From: a bacterium
Lineage (GTDB): Bacteria; Patescibacteriota; Patescibacteriia; Magasanikbacterales; GWA2-37-8
Assembly: GCA_021790135.1 (NCBI GenBank)
Contig: JAJYIJ010000048.1
Coordinates: forward strand, 1-7,407
Reading direction: 5' to 3'
Length of the DNA: 7,407 nt
A model generated the notes under the pieces. It did no database searches. It was given only the letters and a program-made list of their open reading frames with translations, and was not told where the DNA came from. Below, piece after piece: positions 1 to 6,442 of the stretch. Every line of letters starts with the position of its first letter. Positions within the stretch are counted from its first letter, which is position 1. Made by a program: the position numbers and the translations under genes.

Positions 1-879
1 AATTGGCACAGCTACTACCCTATTTCCAATATAAAAATTTGTATATGTGGCGGGCAAGCGACGCTCTTTATAAATAACCGCATCAGGCATTGGAAGTTCG
101 ACAATATTAAGAGCGACATTATTTTGATCGCTCATTTTCTCAAGGGCGGCAAAATTTTCTTCCAAAGTTTGATAATTAACATCATTCTTGTTTTTTTCAC
201 GCGGTGCAACAACAGTATTTTTATTTACAAAACGCGCCAAACTATCAATATGAGCGCTCGTATCATCACCGGCCAGCGGTTTGCCCGGCAACCATAAAAT
301 TTTTGTAATGCCAAAATATTTTTTCAATCGATCAATAATTTGATCCTTACTCAAATTTGGATTGCGATTTGAATTCAAGAGACACGCGCTTGTTGTGAGG
401 AGCAGGCCCTCACCGTTCACATCAATAGAACCCCCTTCAAGAACCATTCTTGGATATACAACCGGGATGCCAAGAGCTTTGCCGACTTTGGTCGGGACGA
501 CATCATCAAGATCATGTGGCCACGGATCGCCATAGGCATTATAGTCCCAATCCAAAATTACCCGCTCCTTTTTTTCATTATAGACAAAAATCGGACCATG
601 GTCCCGGCTCCACGAGGCATTCGTTGGAATCGGAAAAAATTGGAGTTGTTCTGAGTTGAAAGTAACATTTTTTTCTGCTAAGATGCGCCGCGCTTCTGTT
701 TCCATTTTTTCGTCATTAACGCAAATATATACTTTTTCACTCGACAAAAAAGCACGTATTATTTCAGCGTAGACAAAAGGAATTGGCGCTAGTTTGCCAG
801 GAAAATGAGGCTCAAAATGCGGCCAAGCCAACCAAACCGCTTCATGCGGTTCCCATTCGGCTGGCATGCGATACGTCAT
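1..879 (-). CDS. aguA: Agmatine deiminase (agmatine iminohydrolase), C-terminus cut by window edge
   Basis: Hydrolyses agmatine to N-carbamoylputrescine and ammonia, the second step of the arginine decarboxylase route to putrescine; cytoplasmic. The visible 293 residues read as a peptidyl-arginine-deiminase-fold protein. The start is MTYRMPAEWEPHEAVWLAWP, typical of the family. Next come SWSRDHGPIF (about 89-98, with the substrate-binding Asp93), VLEGGSIDVNGEG (146-158) and GDDTSAHID (204-212), which carries the catalytic His210 and Asp212. Family members are about 340-380 residues, so some 50-80 residues are missing off the window, including the nucleophilic Cys expected near the C-terminus; its presence cannot be checked here. 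The ATG lies one base after the aguB stop, with no clear Shine-Dalgarno sequence, which suggests translational coupling. A second ATG four codons in (M5) is a possible alternative start. It is the last visible gene of the polyamine operon. Identification is by motif recognition and is strongly supported by the adjacent aguB and speA. Confidence 0.95.
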   Translation of the reverse strand, partial: MTYRMPAEWEPHEAVWLAWPHFEPHFPGKLAPIPFVYAEIIRAFLSSEKVYICVNDEKMETEARRILAEKNVTFNSEQLQFFPIPTNASWSRDHGPIFVYNEKKERVILDWDYNAYGDPWPHDLDDVVPTKVGKALGIPVVYPRMVLEGGSIDVNGEGLLLTTSACLLNSNRNPNLSKDQIIDRLKKYFGITKILWLPGKPLAGDDTSAHIDSLARFVNKNTVVAPREKNKNDVNYQTLEENFAALEKMSDQNNVALNIVELPMPDAVIYKERRLPATYTNFYIGNRVVAVPI

Positions 880-880
880 A

Positions 881-1741
881 TTATCTTTGACAGTTTTCAC
901 TCTTTATCCTTCTCTCCTCTAAAAATGGCCATTCTTCACGCATTTCTTTGATGAGATCGAGATCAATGCTCACGATGATATTCTCTTCTTTATTGCTCGA
1001 CGCCTTGGCGGTGACACGACCGTATGGATCGCTAACAAATGAGGTGCCCCAGAATTTTAATTCGCCTTCTAGGCCAATACGGTTTACGGCCGCCACAAAT
1101 ACATTATTATCGATTCCGTGGTTCCTCTGTGTGATCTGCCAGGCTTCATATTCGGCTTGGTTCTTCCATTTTCGATCAATCTGCGGCCAGCCGATAGCGG
1201 TTGGATAAAACAAGATTTCTGCTCCTTGAGCGGCGGCAATGCGAGCTCCTTCGGGAAACCACTGGTCATAACAAATAAGAGGAGCAATGGTAGCATAGGG
1301 CGTCTTGATCGCCTTGAAACCTTCTTCACCTTTAGAAAAATAATAATCTTCAGAATATAAGCCCGGCGGCAACGAGGGAATATGCATTTTATGATAGGTA
1401 TCTAAAATTTGGCCGTCGGTACCAATCACAGCAATACTGTTAAAATATTTTTTATTTTTGGTCTTCTCAAATAAAGAGACAAGAATGACTGCTTTATATT
1501 TTTTCGCGAGTTCACTAAATGCTTCAGTTGTCGGGCCTGGAATGGTTTCGGCAAGATCAAACCATTTTTCCTCTTTCGGCCCCTGACAAAAATAATGAGA
1601 AAGAAATAATTCTGGTAAACAAATAATTTGCGCTCCGGCCTTGGCGCAGACTTCAACTTTTTTTAATGCTTTAGCAAGATTTTTTTTTGGAGGAGCGTCA
1701 CAGCTCATCTGAATGAGCCCAATAGTTACTTTTTTGGGCAT
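881..1741 (-). CDS. aguB: N-carbamoylputrescine amidase (nitrilase superfamily)
   Basis: Hydrolyses N-carbamoylputrescine to putrescine, CO2 and ammonia; cytoplasmic. The 286 residues match the usual length of AguB (about 280-300) and span one carbon-nitrogen hydrolase domain. The Glu-Lys-Cys triad is visible: Glu44 in CLPELFLSHYF, Lys118 in YHKMHIP and Cys157 in APLICYDQWFPEGAR. Segments such as GLYSEDYYFSKGEEGF, IGWPQ and AEYEAWQITQRNHGIDNNVFVAAVNR are typical of the AguB branch rather than of generic nitrilases. It starts with ATG 3 bases after the speY-like stop and ends 1 base before the aguA start, so it is clearly cotranscribed. No convincing Shine-Dalgarno sequence is seen. The pairing with agmatine deiminase makes the substrate assignment firm; by sequence alone a related omega-amidase or beta-ureidopropionase would be the alternative. 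Confidence 0.96.
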   Translation of the reverse strand: MPKKVTIGLIQMSCDAPPKKNLAKALKKVEVCAKAGAQIICLPELFLSHYFCQGPKEEKWFDLAETIPGPTTEAFSELAKKYKAVILVSLFEKTKNKKYFNSIAVIGTDGQILDTYHKMHIPSLPPGLYSEDYYFSKGEEGFKAIKTPYATIAPLICYDQWFPEGARIAAAQGAEILFYPTAIGWPQIDRKWKNQAEYEAWQITQRNHGIDNNVFVAAVNRIGLEGELKFWGTSFVSDPYGRVTAKASSNKEENIIVSIDLDLIKEMREEWPFLEERRIKSENCQR

Positions 1742-1744
1742 ATT

Positions 1745-2854
1745 TTATAGATCTAGTAGTACCGCCGCCAACCAAGGGAAGACAACCGTGGCGTCGCTTT
1801 GGATTATTTGATAGAAACTATCCGTGGAAAGCTTGTCCCAGGTAATTTTTTCCTTGCCACCAGCGCCGGAGTATGAGCCATAGGACATCGGCGAAGAACC
1901 AATTTCGATGAATCCGGCCCAATCGCGCACTTGGCCGTGCAAGCCGAGATCGTGCTTGAGCGAAGGAACGACGCAGATTGGAAAGTCGGCCGCGATGCCA
2001 CCGCCGAGCTGCAAAAAGGCGATCGGTGCATCTTTGGATTCGCGCATATACCATTCATAGAGCCAGGTGAAGTACTCCAAACCCGTTTTCATGACTGCCT
2101 GGCTAACGGTCGGCGTGTCTTTCGGCTTAAAGCTGCCGCCGTAAGTATAGCTGGCAAAAATATTGCCCATCGTGGAATCTTCAAAACCAGGCACCACGAT
2201 TGGAATATTTTTTTGGTACGCGGCATAGGCCCAGCAGTCTTCCGGGTTGGCGCCGTGGTCTGGCTTGATTAGCCCTTCGGTAAATAAGCGGCGAAAATAT
2301 TCATGGGGGAAATAGCGTTCGCCTTTTTGTTCGGCTTCCTGCCAAAATTTTAAAAGATGTGGTTCCATGATACGCACACTTTCATCCTCAGGTAAAAACG
2401 TATCGGTAATACGGCGCAAACCGGCATCACGCAACTCAGCTTCTTGTTCAGGAGTCAGTTCAGTGTAGCGCGGAATGTAGGCGTAGTGCGAATGCGCGAC
2501 GTAGCGATAGTAGGATTCTTCATGGTTGGCACCGGTCGCGGAAATGAGATGCACTTTGCCTTGGCGAATTAATTCCGCCAGCATCACGCCGACTTGGAAA
2601 GAACTCAGTGCACCGGAAATAGTGACGACCAGCTTGCCCCCTTTTTTTAAATGCTCCTTCAGCCACAGAGCGGCCTGCAGAGTGGAGCCGCCATTGCAGT
2701 GATTGAGCGTGCGTGCAGCGAAAGAAGCTACTGGCGTTTTGCTCTTTTTAACATAGTCACTCAAACTGCCGGCTGCTGCTACACCGGCCCCGCCATCAGT
2801 GACAATGAGTTTACGCAATGCCGGAGATAATTTGTTTAAAGTAGTTTTGTCCAT
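1745..2854 (-). CDS. speY: Deoxyhypusine synthase-like protein, probable homospermidine synthase (SpeY type)
   Basis: Member of the deoxyhypusine synthase (DHS) fold family: NAD-dependent enzymes that move an aminobutyl group through an imine on an active-site lysine. Bacteria lack eIF5A, and a cyanobacterial homologue (SpeY) makes homospermidine, so a polyamine-forming role is inferred. Counting from the ATG (369 residues): the NAD-region motif SATGANHEES (105-114), GFEDSTMGN (223-231), LQLGGGIAADFP (281-292), YGSYSGAGGKE (325-335), then ITWDKL with the catalytic Lys341, and QSDATVVFP (352-360). Aligned by eye with human DHS, the NAD contacts and lysine are kept, while residues contacting spermidine differ (His288, Asp243 and Asp316 positions). 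I chose the ATG at 2854, 4 bases after the speA stop and 7 bases after a GGATGG ribosome-binding sequence. An upstream TTG at 2881 would overlap speA by 23 bases and is less likely. Exact substrate and product cannot be read from sequence. Confidence 0.88.
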   Translation of the reverse strand: MDKTTLNKLSPALRKLIVTDGGAGVAAAGSLSDYVKKSKTPVASFAARTLNHCNGGSTLQAALWLKEHLKKGGKLVVTISGALSSFQVGVMLAELIRQGKVHLISATGANHEESYYRYVAHSHYAYIPRYTELTPEQEAELRDAGLRRITDTFLPEDESVRIMEPHLLKFWQEAEQKGERYFPHEYFRRLFTEGLIKPDHGANPEDCWAYAAYQKNIPIVVPGFEDSTMGNIFASYTYGGSFKPKDTPTVSQAVMKTGLEYFTWLYEWYMRESKDAPIAFLQLGGGIAADFPICVVPSLKHDLGLHGQVRDWAGFIEIGSSPMSYGSYSGAGGKEKITWDKLSTDSFYQIIQSDATVVFPWLAAVLLDL

Positions 2855-2858
2855 ATTA

Positions 2859-4229
2859 TTACCATCCAAATAATTTACCAATTTCCTCAGGTGATTCGCG
2901 TTTACGTGCGACTGTCACGAGGCCATTTTGCAAGACGATTTTGGCCGGTGAAGAAATAAGACAATGATGCATTGAAAAAGCGTCCTGGTAGGCGCCAGTG
3001 TCAAGAACCGCAATGAACATATCTTCGCCTGGTGCTAAATCGGAAAAGCGAGGTAAAAGCACATGGCCGTCAGCATCAGCATATTTGTCATCGCTATCAC
3101 AGGTCAAACCAGCCAGCCAAACACGCTCTTTTTTAGGGGCAGCCATATGGTTCACTGGAATAACATGCCATTTTTGGTGAATGGCCCAGGTGTCAAGCAG
3201 GTCGGTCATAAAACTACCATCAATTATATACCATTTCTGCGCAACGCCCTTTGGTATGTCCTTGGTATCAATAACTTTGAACACTGTGAACTGCGAGGGA
3301 GCAGCAATATACTGTCCCCATTCAGTTATAATGTTTGGGTGCGGAACACCGGCTTTCTCACTTAAATCATACAGAGTAGAAACAATTCGCTTGACGACTG
3401 ATTCCATCCTGTACATTTTTTTCTTTTGGTAAGAAATGGCGAGACCACCGCCGACATCGAGCGTATCGAGGGTTGGGTTTAACTGACGTAATTTCACATA
3501 TATTTTAAATGCCTCGCGCAACGCAATGATAATGTCGTTTTCATTACCTATCTGCGAACCAAGATGATAATGGAGTACTTTAAGGTTACGAACCTTACCA
3601 AGGCTCAGTGCTTCTTCAGGAGTGAGGCCAAAACGGTCTATTTTTTTATCCCAATGTGAGCTCACTTTAATATCCATGTTCAAACGCACACCCCGTTCGC
3701 CTTTAAAGTCTTTAAGTAGCTCGGCCTCATTAAGTGTTTCAATAATTGGAGTAATGGTTAAATTTTTATCCTCAAGGTACTGAATCAATTTAAGATACTG
3801 CACGGTTTTTGGCCCATTACACAGAATACGAATTTTAGAATGGAAATTTTCCCCCTCCCACATCTTTTTTACTACCCATAGTTCGTTGGCCGACGTTACC
3901 TCAAGATGAGCCCCCTCAGCAACAAGCGGGAGTACAAATTCTTTATTTTGATTCACTTTCATTGGAAAATGATAGGTAAATTTCCCCTTATATTTCTGTG
4001 TCTTAATTGTACCAGTAAAGGTTTCAATCAGGTGTGATAACCGCTGTTCCAACACGGAAGGCATAAATACCTTTATCGAAGAATCAAATTTGCGTGCCAA
4101 ATCATATATATTATACTGGTAGTTTCCCTCACGTACGACGAGTTCTCCGTCGGTATTCATATCAAACTGCTCTGTATTAAATTCTTTTTTTCCCAGTTTC
4201 CAAAATTGTTTATAATTTTTACTTTTCAT
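2859..4229 (-). CDS. speA: Compact PLP-dependent arginine decarboxylase (fold-III, short form)
   Basis: Decarboxylates arginine to agmatine, feeding AguA and AguB. At 456 residues it is much shorter than the E. coli-type SpeA (about 630-660) but close to the short arginine decarboxylases I recall from Bacteroidetes. In order: the PLP lysine in YHFPMKVNQNK (Lys91), HLGSQIGNEND (222-232), DVGGGLAISY (258-267), ITEWGQYIAAP (301-311), the active-site Cys377 in GLTCDSDDKY, and DTGAYQDAF (410-418). TCDSD and DTGAYQ point to arginine decarboxylase rather than to diaminopimelate or ornithine decarboxylase. The usual EPGR/ESGR motif, whose Arg binds the PLP phosphate, reads E303-W-G-Q306. The inserted helical bundle and C-terminal extension of long SpeA seem absent. 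The ATG at 4229 follows a 122-nt gap with its own promoter; the Shine-Dalgarno sequence is weak (GAGTTAGGT just upstream). First gene of the polyamine operon. Confidence 0.9.
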   Translation of the reverse strand: MKSKNYKQFWKLGKKEFNTEQFDMNTDGELVVREGNYQYNIYDLARKFDSSIKVFMPSVLEQRLSHLIETFTGTIKTQKYKGKFTYHFPMKVNQNKEFVLPLVAEGAHLEVTSANELWVVKKMWEGENFHSKIRILCNGPKTVQYLKLIQYLEDKNLTITPIIETLNEAELLKDFKGERGVRLNMDIKVSSHWDKKIDRFGLTPEEALSLGKVRNLKVLHYHLGSQIGNENDIIIALREAFKIYVKLRQLNPTLDTLDVGGGLAISYQKKKMYRMESVVKRIVSTLYDLSEKAGVPHPNIITEWGQYIAAPSQFTVFKVIDTKDIPKGVAQKWYIIDGSFMTDLLDTWAIHQKWHVIPVNHMAAPKKERVWLAGLTCDSDDKYADADGHVLLPRFSDLAPGEDMFIAVLDTGAYQDAFSMHHCLISSPAKIVLQNGLVTVARKRESPEEIGKLFGW

Positions 4230-4262
4230 ACCTAACTCAATGGAATGATTGAACCGCTCCGC

Positions 4263-4277
4263 TAGCCGGTGCGGCTA
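4263..4277 (-). other. Small hairpin in the predicted speA 5' leader
   Basis: On the transcribed strand this reads UAGCCG-CAC-CGGCUA: a perfect 6-bp stem with a 3-nt loop. Its 3' edge is 33 nt from the speA start codon and it lies inside the leader expected from the promoter at 4300-4329. The flanking sequence AGCGGAGCGGUU allows a competing pairing (CCGC with GCGG). No U tract follows on the minus strand, so it is not a classical intrinsic terminator. A role in mRNA stability or translation control is possible but unproven. Confidence 0.4.
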
Positions 4278-4299
4278 AAAATACAATTAAAGTGCCCAT

Positions 4300-4329
4300 A
4301 GCATACTACTTCACCGGTCGCCCTGTCAA
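4300..4329 (-). promoter_or_regulatory. Sigma70-type promoter for the speA-speY-aguB-aguA operon
   Basis: Minus-strand TTGACA (4324-4329, a perfect -35 box) is followed by 18 bases and TATGCT (4300-4305, a -10 box with 3 of 6 matches including the key TA and final T). It lies in the only larger intergenic gap of the gene cluster, with the -35 box beginning 22 bases after the stop of the upstream gene. Transcription would begin near 4293 and give a leader of about 64 nt before speA. Seen in the sequence; activity is inferred. Confidence 0.6.
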
Positions 4330-4351
4330 TAAAAAATGGCTTCTCTATTGC

Positions 4352-5071
4352 TTATTCTGCATAATCAAACGTAAGCGCCAGTTCAATACCACGCAGGCGG
4401 TTCAATTCGTCTCTCCGGCCCTGATATTGGTCAAGGAGACGGTTCATTTTTTCCGGTGCTACTTTCGGCCCCAGAAAACACAGGCCTTGTTCAAATGCAT
4501 CAATTTCAGCTTTGAGCTCATTGGCCAAATTGGGATGGTCGGATTCGCGTTTCCCAAGATCCCTGAGCTTCTCCACCATTGCTCTAATTTCTGCTAAAAT
4601 ATGCGAAAATTCAACAACGCGGGAAAGATATTTATCGCGCCACAAGCCAACTACTTGGTTATCAGTAAATTGTTCCAATTCTCGACGGGTCTCAACCAGG
4701 GCGGCGGCCAAATCGATCCTTTCTTCGCCGGAGAAAAATTCGGCCGGACGGCCAGAGTATAAATCCGTGAACGTACCACCATACACCACAAAATCTTCAT
4801 AGCGCCGTCCAAGTTCGGGTGTGAGTTTTGGCACAAGAAATTTCTCCGCCATTTGCCCGACAGCGGTATCATAAAATTCCTGATAGGCTTCAAGCCATGG
4901 CCAGGCTTCATACCCAACATTGACCATTAACGTTTCAATGGCTTCAAGCGCGACTGGCGGTGCACTTTCAAGGTACGCCAACGTCTGCCGCATTTTCATT
5001 TTACTATCGACCGGAAAGAGTGGCGGCAGTTGTTCGTAAAGGTGGCGGAATAATGAAACAGTAGATTGCAT
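4352..5071 (-). CDS. Unrecognised 239-residue helical protein
   Basis: I do not recognise this family. It has no signal peptide or membrane segment and looks soluble and mostly alpha-helical. Residues 1-50 carry LFRHLYEQLPPLF and a helix-rich stretch. Residues 52-70 are rich in aromatics (VGYEAWPWLEAYQEFYDTA), and 91-113 hold YEDFVVYGGTFTDLYSGR, a Gly/aromatic patch that might be a ligand or protein contact site. From about 118 to 232 it is charged helix with likely coiled-coil character (AALVETRRELEQF, ILAEIRAMVEKLRDL, LANELKAEIDAFEQG, MNRLLDQYQGRRDELNRL). It begins with ATG 3 bases after the stop of the RNA methylase gene, so it is the last gene of the upstream block. It has a single cysteine and no visible catalytic signature. 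That it is a real gene rests on the tight operon spacing, its length and a protein-like composition. Confidence 0.75.
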   Translation of the reverse strand: MQSTVSLFRHLYEQLPPLFPVDSKMKMRQTLAYLESAPPVALEAIETLMVNVGYEAWPWLEAYQEFYDTAVGQMAEKFLVPKLTPELGRRYEDFVVYGGTFTDLYSGRPAEFFSGEERIDLAAALVETRRELEQFTDNQVVGLWRDKYLSRVVEFSHILAEIRAMVEKLRDLGKRESDHPNLANELKAEIDAFEQGLCFLGPKVAPEKMNRLLDQYQGRRDELNRLRGIELALTFDYAE

Positions 5072-5074
5072 ACA

Positions 5075-5587
5075 TCAGGATACGAAGTTCGCAATATAAT
5101 AAAGCGCAATTCCAGCGGCGACACTGACATTCAAACTTGTTTTGGTGCCCCGCATTGGTAAATGGACAGTTTCGTCGCAAAGTTCAAGCAATCTTTTTGG
5201 CACACCGGTTTTCTCGTTGCCAACGATAAGGGCTAAAGGAAACTTTGGCTGCCATGTATATATACTAACACTTTTCGCCGTGGACTCCAACGCCACAATG
5301 GTGTAGCCGAATTGCTTTAATTTTTTTAGAAGACGCCCTGGTTGCCGATGGTATTCAAATGGGACAACTTTTTCGGCGCCGAGGGACACTTTATCAACTT
5401 GTGTATGTGGCGGACAGGGACTATAGCCACAAAGGTAAATTTTATTGACGCCGGCGCCGTCGGCCGTGCGAAACATCGCCCCAACATTATGCCCGGAACG
5501 AATGTTAGGAACGATTAAGACAAATTGATCTTGCTTGTTTATCCTTTGTTCATGTTGAGATGAAACAGAAACATGGGATTGGGACAT
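5075..5587 (-). CDS. SpoU/TrmH-family RNA 2'-O-methyltransferase
   Basis: A SPOUT-fold (trefoil-knot) enzyme using S-adenosylmethionine to methylate the ribose 2'-hydroxyl of a tRNA or rRNA nucleotide. All three family motifs are seen, counted from the ATG: motif 1 NIRSGHNVGAMFRTADG (28-44, with Asn28, Asn34 and Arg40), motif 2 LALIVGNEKTGVP (118-130, with Glu125), and motif 3 LPMRGTKTSLNVSVAAG (143-159). The 170 residues cover only the catalytic domain, with about 20 polar residues before it and no L30e-like substrate domain, so the target RNA cannot be named; TrmL- or TrmH-like activities are both possible. I prefer the ATG at 5587, 12 bases after the transporter stop; a TTG at 5593 would add two residues. 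It is followed by the unrecognised gene after 3 bases. Confidence 0.9.
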   Translation of the reverse strand: MSQSHVSVSSQHEQRINKQDQFVLIVPNIRSGHNVGAMFRTADGAGVNKIYLCGYSPCPPHTQVDKVSLGAEKVVPFEYHRQPGRLLKKLKQFGYTIVALESTAKSVSIYTWQPKFPLALIVGNEKTGVPKRLLELCDETVHLPMRGTKTSLNVSVAAGIALYYIANFVS

Positions 5588-5599
5588 ACACAATGAAAT

Positions 5600-5938
5600 T
5601 CAACCAAAACGGAACAAGATAGCGATCGAGGCCAGACCGAGGGCAAGGCCAACAAGTTCGATTGCCGTTATTTTTTCTTTATAAAACAAGGCGCCGACGA
5701 AGAACAGGGCAATAACAACCGTGACGGCGTAGAGTGCGCCGATGATAGACAGTTCTTCTTGGCGCATCACATAAAACCAACCAATCGCTGTCAATCCATA
5801 AATAAGGCCGCCAGCCAAAAGCCACGGCCAACCGGTGAGTGCACGGCGCAGGGTTGCTTCTTTAATTAAAATATCGCCGACAACGGTTATGATGCCTAGG
5901 AAAAAGCATAATAACATCACCAGCCAAACTTTGTTCAT
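5600..5938 (-). CDS. Four-helix EamA/SMR-like membrane protein (half-transporter)
   Basis: An inner-membrane protein of 112 residues with four predicted helices at about 4-26, 38-58, 62-85 and 91-109, the layout of small-multidrug-resistance and half-size EamA proteins, which work as dimers. The segment VVGDILIKEA after helix 1, the third helix beginning LSIIGALYAVTVV, and YKEKITAIELVGLALGLASI fit the EamA superfamily. The essential Glu14 of EmrE aligns by eye with Thr18 here; the nearest acid is Asp22, four residues on. It is therefore not a canonical proton-coupled multidrug pump, and its substrate is unknown; a lipid-linked or small polar metabolite is possible. Its ATG overlaps the ruvC TGA by 4 bases (ATGA), so translation is coupled to ruvC. 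The next gene begins 12 bases after its stop. Confidence 0.85.
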   Translation of the reverse strand: MNKVWLVMLLCFFLGIITVVGDILIKEATLRRALTGWPWLLAGGLIYGLTAIGWFYVMRQEELSIIGALYAVTVVIALFFVGALFYKEKITAIELVGLALGLASIAILFRFG

Positions 5939-6441
5939 ATTTTTTTAGATAGATTGCTTAGCCACAGATGCTGCCCGGCCGTGAGAGCGATTGCGAGGGC
6001 ATCGGCAGCGTCATCGGATTTGATTTTTTCTTTAAACCCGAGGGCGAGGGCGACAATTTTTTGCATTTGTCCTTTTACCGCTCGGCCGTAGCCAGTCATG
6101 GCTTGCTTAACTTCCAAGGGCGTGAATTCATCCACCGGCAATTTATTTTCTACAGCGGCAAGAATAATAACCCCGCGCGCCTGCGCTACGTCAATGGCAG
6201 TGGTAACATTTTTAAAAAAGAAAAGTTCTTCCACGGCCATTCGCGTCGGCTGATATTTTTTAATGAGCAGCGTCACTTCTTTGTGAATAGTTTTAAGTCT
6301 TTCAACAAACGTTTCCTTCGGGCTCGTCGCCACACAACCATAGGTGATGGCTGACCACTCATTACCTGCAACTTTTTCGATAATTCCATACCCCATCCGG
6401 CCGAAGCCGGGATCGATGCCGAGAATACGCTCAACCTTCAT
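5935..6441 (-). CDS. ruvC: Crossover-junction endodeoxyribonuclease RuvC
   Basis: Resolves Holliday junctions by paired symmetric nicks during recombinational repair, normally working with the RuvAB branch-migration motor. The 168 residues match the family (about 160-175). The four acidic catalytic residues can be placed: Asp10 in RILGIDPGFGRMGYG, Glu71 in MAVEELFFFKN, and Asp144 and Asp147 in KSDDAADALAIAL. The start at MKVERILGIDPG lies 1 base after the yebC stop. An in-frame ATG at 6516 would add 25 residues overlapping yebC by 74 bases and carrying no family sequence, so I reject it. The yebC-ruvC pairing is common in bacteria. Here ruvA and ruvB do not follow; a small membrane protein does, overlapping by 4 bases. 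Confidence 0.96.
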   Translation of the reverse strand: MKVERILGIDPGFGRMGYGIIEKVAGNEWSAITYGCVATSPKETFVERLKTIHKEVTLLIKKYQPTRMAVEELFFFKNVTTAIDVAQARGVIILAAVENKLPVDEFTPLEVKQAMTGYGRAVKGQMQKIVALALGFKEKIKSDDAADALAIALTAGQHLWLSNLSKKI

Positions 6442-6442
6442 A

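Noticed and set aside
450..659. Plus-strand reading frame inside aguA, and similar plus-strand frames elsewhere
   Set aside because: These lie antisense to well-supported genes and show low-complexity, non-family protein sequence.
2855..2881. Upstream TTG start adding nine residues to the DHS-like gene
   Set aside because: It would overlap speA by 23 bases; the ATG at 2854 has a GGATGG ribosome-binding sequence at good spacing and sits 4 bases after the speA stop.
4263..4277. Hairpin as an intrinsic terminator of the upstream gene block
   Set aside because: No U tract follows the stem on the transcribed strand, and it lies downstream of the speA promoter.
4331..4351. T-run after the unrecognised gene as a terminator
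   Set aside because: Six T are present on the minus strand, but only a weak 5-bp stem with a long loop can be drawn around them, not a stem before the run.
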